Source of the DNA: Sphagnum compactum
Taxonomy: Eukaryota; Bryophyta; Sphagnopsida; Sphagnales
Length of the DNA: 64,000 nucleotides
Assembly: GCA_965153455.1 (NCBI GenBank)
Contig: OZ234496.1
Span: forward strand, 11,183,863 to 11,247,862
Direction: 5' to 3'
How positions within the stretch are numbered: the first letter of the stretch is position 1; each line of letters opens with the position of its first letter. A program made the translations under genes and the position numbers. The notes below the pieces were generated by a model. The model worked only from the letters and a program-made list of their open reading frames with translations, did no database searches and was not told where the DNA came from. This document shows positions 61,074 to 64,000 of the stretch, piece by piece.

Positions 61074-63795
61074 AAATGTGAATCATTAATTAATAAATGT
61101 AAAGAACAACATCATAGTTTGAAAAATGTTTCTTTAGCAAAATTTATTGCTAATTATGACACTAAAACATGTTTAAAATGTGGACATGATAAAATTATCA
61201 GTTGGGTTTCATTCAATTTTCATAAGGACCCATAAAATCATTATAAAAATTTATTATTTTTGTTCCATCATTTTTGCATATTAGAAATTGATTTGAAAAA
61301 TAATTGTACTTCATGGAAACATGTTTACATGAAAAAAAAAAATTAATAAAAAAAATTGTATACAAATTTAATAAAATAATAAATATCGTGATGAATGGGA
61401 TCATCTACAATAACAAGCTTAAAAAATACAAAAATGAATGAAATAAATGGGTGGGAAAATCTTTTCTCAAATGAAATATTGTCAAAGCAAGTGATCCGCA
61501 TTAAAATGTGTTATTTACACACATGAAAAAAGTTGAACCATATGATTTAATGTTTGAAAACCATATGCAACCTAAGAAAAAATGTTCAAAAAATAATTTG
61601 ATAATGCATGTTTATCAACAAGTTGATGAACGTGTTCCATATGAAAAATTTGCATCACAATTAAAAGAACTTAATCATGAATAAAAATAAATTGTGGATG
61701 ATATTTTATATAAGAGAAAAAAAACCAAAAAAACCATTACACGTTTTTTAGCATGAGGTGTAAGAATAGGAAAAATGTATACATTAATGTCCATCATATA
61801 AAACATGTTACAATGTTATATAAAATAAACTACAAACGTTGACTTTCTAAAACCAAAAGTGATGAAATTAACATACATAAGAAAAAATAAATAAAATATT
61901 AATGGTACCACAATACATTCTGCACTTGCAATACCATTAAATAATTTTTTTAATGAACTCAAAACATTATGTGATGAAAAAATGACACATTAACAAAAAC
62001 ATATGGTCAATTTCAATTAGTAGTAATAAATGAATTTTTTTTAGTAGTTAATAAAAGTTAATATTTATTGGTCATAAATTACATGTAATTAAATAAATTA
62101 TATAATCAAGTCATGGGCGGTTTTGATGTTATATTGACATGAGACCTTTTAAAGCTCCATTAGTTCGAGATTCATTGATTTTCAAATCTAAAACCAACAA
62201 TTTAAACATCATTGGAACAAACTTTTGGCATGAAAATATAAAATGTTACATGAATTTAAACAAGTAATGAGATGAAATGATATAAATTTCATTAACTTTT
62301 TGAATAGGTTTCGAGCAATATCACAAACATTTGAAGACATTAATTTATAAATAAAGTTTGTTTTAAAACACCACCTCTCGACGACATCTTACCATATTCA
62401 TTTAATACGAATGTTAAAACAACAACACATAACAATTTATTTCATACAACACATGGTCAAACATTGGAATTCTTAGCTTAAGATATCCATTCTGACACAT
62501 GTCCTCATTTCAAATCATCAACTATTCAAAGTCAAACAAACAATCTTCATCGTGAACTATTGTTTAAAAAAAAAACATGTGAGTAGAATCATGTGCAAGA
62601 AATTATAACAGATTAGATGGTCTTGTAAATGGTGCAAATGGAACATTCAAAGATTTCACACAAACTTCTTCAAAATCATTTATATGGATACAATTGTATA
62701 ATTGTAAAATTGGAAACAAAACGAGAATCAAAATTTTGCACATTTATAGACAATTCCCTATAATCAATAAAGAATGGACACTTATTGAAAAGAAAATTAC
62801 AGAAATATAAATAGGTAGCAACCTTTCCCACATTATCACTATAATTCAATTCCCTATACAACTAGCAGCAACACGTACCATACACCGTGCACAAGGTTAA
62901 CATTTGATTGTTTAACATTTGAAGTAGCAAGTGTAACAAAACATGGTTTACCATTTACAACATTATCTCATATTCGTTCTAAAAACATTTAAATTTACTT
63001 TCCCTATTAAATAACAAAAATCTCCATGTAAATACACTTGTTTAAGAAGAAATGCATCGACTTAGAACAACTACATGATATGAATTAACACTCATTTCTT
63101 TCAAATTTTATTTTATCACACAAAATCTGTAATCATTGAATCCTTTAACACTCGTCTTTTAGCATTACATTTCCAAAACATTCTTACAGATCAAAATTTA
63201 TCATCATCACACATACTTTATTTAAACGAAACAAAAATACAAAATATTCACACAAACCAAGAATAATACAATGTTATATCACAAAAAATTAACATTATTT
63301 CATGTTATGACCCACATGGAACAATGATGTTTTATGATAATACAATGTTTTTATCACAAACAATTTCAACAACAGACTCAGATGTTAAATTCATCATTAC
63401 ATCATTGAACATAAATACTCGAAAAGTTTTTTGTGTAATCGCAATTTATAAACCCTCAAAAATGAAAATAATATATTATTAATTCAATTTTGGAAACCAT
63501 ATTAAAAGACATACCTAAAAATTATCCAACTATTTTAATTGGAGATTTCAATATAGACATGCTAAAAAAACAATTTCAATCGACAACATTTCAAAACCTT
63601 ATGCACAAATATAGATTAAAACTCACTTTTTTTGAAAGCACAACCATTAATAATACACAAATAGACCATATTTGGACTAATGCACCAACACAACAATATC
63701 ATTTGGGAATAACACAAACTTATTGGACAGACCATAAACACGTATATTTCGCATTTAAATTACCATATTATGTTCCCCAATTTATTTTACCATAA
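61074..63795 (+). pseudogene. Decayed PIF1-like helicase plus endonuclease of a Helitron-like element
   Basis: Read across frame changes and stops, the segment shows in order: NYDTKTCLKCGHDKIISWVSF (about 61,150), a long pre-helicase region, a ruined Walker A (about 61,752-61,785, GVRIGKMYTLMSII where PIF1 has GxAGTGKT), Walker B remnant LVVINEFFLV (about 62,015; PIF1 has VIDEISM-like), GGFDVILT, and the late helicase motif QLAATRTIHRAQG (about 62,860-62,898). Past more stops comes an endonuclease/exonuclease/phosphatase domain: IIESFNTR...LNETKI (about 63,132-63,235), then the intact frame 63490-63795 with ILIGDFNIDM, QIDHIWTN and YWTDHKHVYFAF. Helicase fused to this nuclease is typical of Helitron2/Helentron-type proteins. 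No Rep (HUH) domain is seen. Many stops and AT-shifted codons mark it as dead. Confidence 0.8.
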
Positions 63796-64000
63796 ATATA
63801 TTTATATATCAAATATATACCATTTATGGTCGTCAATCCATCAATTACCATTTAAATTGAAATTAAATTGTGAATAAATCTTATAGTGTCAAAATAATAA
63901 TTGAATATTAAAATGGTGAACCAAAAAATTTTATTACAATACAATAAAATACAACAATTCAAATAAACAAACACAAATAACAACAACAACAAATTCACCT
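63796..64000. other. Flank after the endonuclease relic
   Basis: AT-rich sequence with an ACAACAACAACAAC run near the window end. No Helitron 3' hairpin-CTRR end is seen before the window stops. Confidence 0.4.

Noticed and set aside
1-64000. tRNA, rRNA, snoRNA or miRNA genes
   Set aside because: I saw no convincing tRNA boxes, rRNA segments or conserved snoRNA box pairs by eye; a covariance-model scan would be needed to exclude them.

Overview
The window is nuclear DNA from a land plant. It carries three plant gene families (a clade IV-A cyclic nucleotide-gated channel, a thylakoid-lumen PsbP-domain protein and a 5-oxoprolinase with plant-like exon structure). It also has spliceosomal introns with GT...CAG junctions and many short copies of the plant telomere repeat TTTAGGG. 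Intergenic DNA is long, AT-rich and repetitive, with a strongly decayed helicase-endonuclease transposon, which suggests a fairly large, methylated genome. I suspect a non-seed plant (fern, lycophyte or moss), but the sequence does not settle this.

Layout. 1-13,766 (+): the 3' part of a UTP10/HEATR1-type ribosome-biogenesis gene, about 35 exons, with its 5' end outside the window. 14,837-20,163 (-): a complete 12-exon cyclic nucleotide-gated channel, convergent with UTP10. 20,164-28,282: intergenic, with a GC-rich open-frame relic, an inverted repeat and a 62-bp tandem array. 28,283-29,920 (+): a 3-exon PsbP-domain lumen protein. 30,536-33,287 (-): a 7-exon prolyl 4-hydroxylase, convergent with the PsbP gene. 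33,288-42,287: intergenic, with a 41-bp minisatellite and a MITE. 42,288-55,865 (-): a complete 35-exon 5-oxoprolinase. 55,866-61,070: OXP1 upstream DNA, a decayed duplicate of it, and an unrecognised reading frame. 61,074-63,795 (+): remains of a PIF1-helicase plus endonuclease mobile element.

The genes are not an operon or pathway cluster; they are independent housekeeping and signalling genes (pre-rRNA processing, plasma-membrane or endomembrane cation conductance, thylakoid lumen, hydroxyproline formation in the secretory pathway, glutathione recycling). I built exon models by hand from splice signals, reading-phase continuity and remembered family alignments. The channel, PsbP, P4H and OXP1 models are phase-consistent from start to stop (705, 357, 289 and 1,281 codons). 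UTP10 has a few unresolved exons. No homology search was run.
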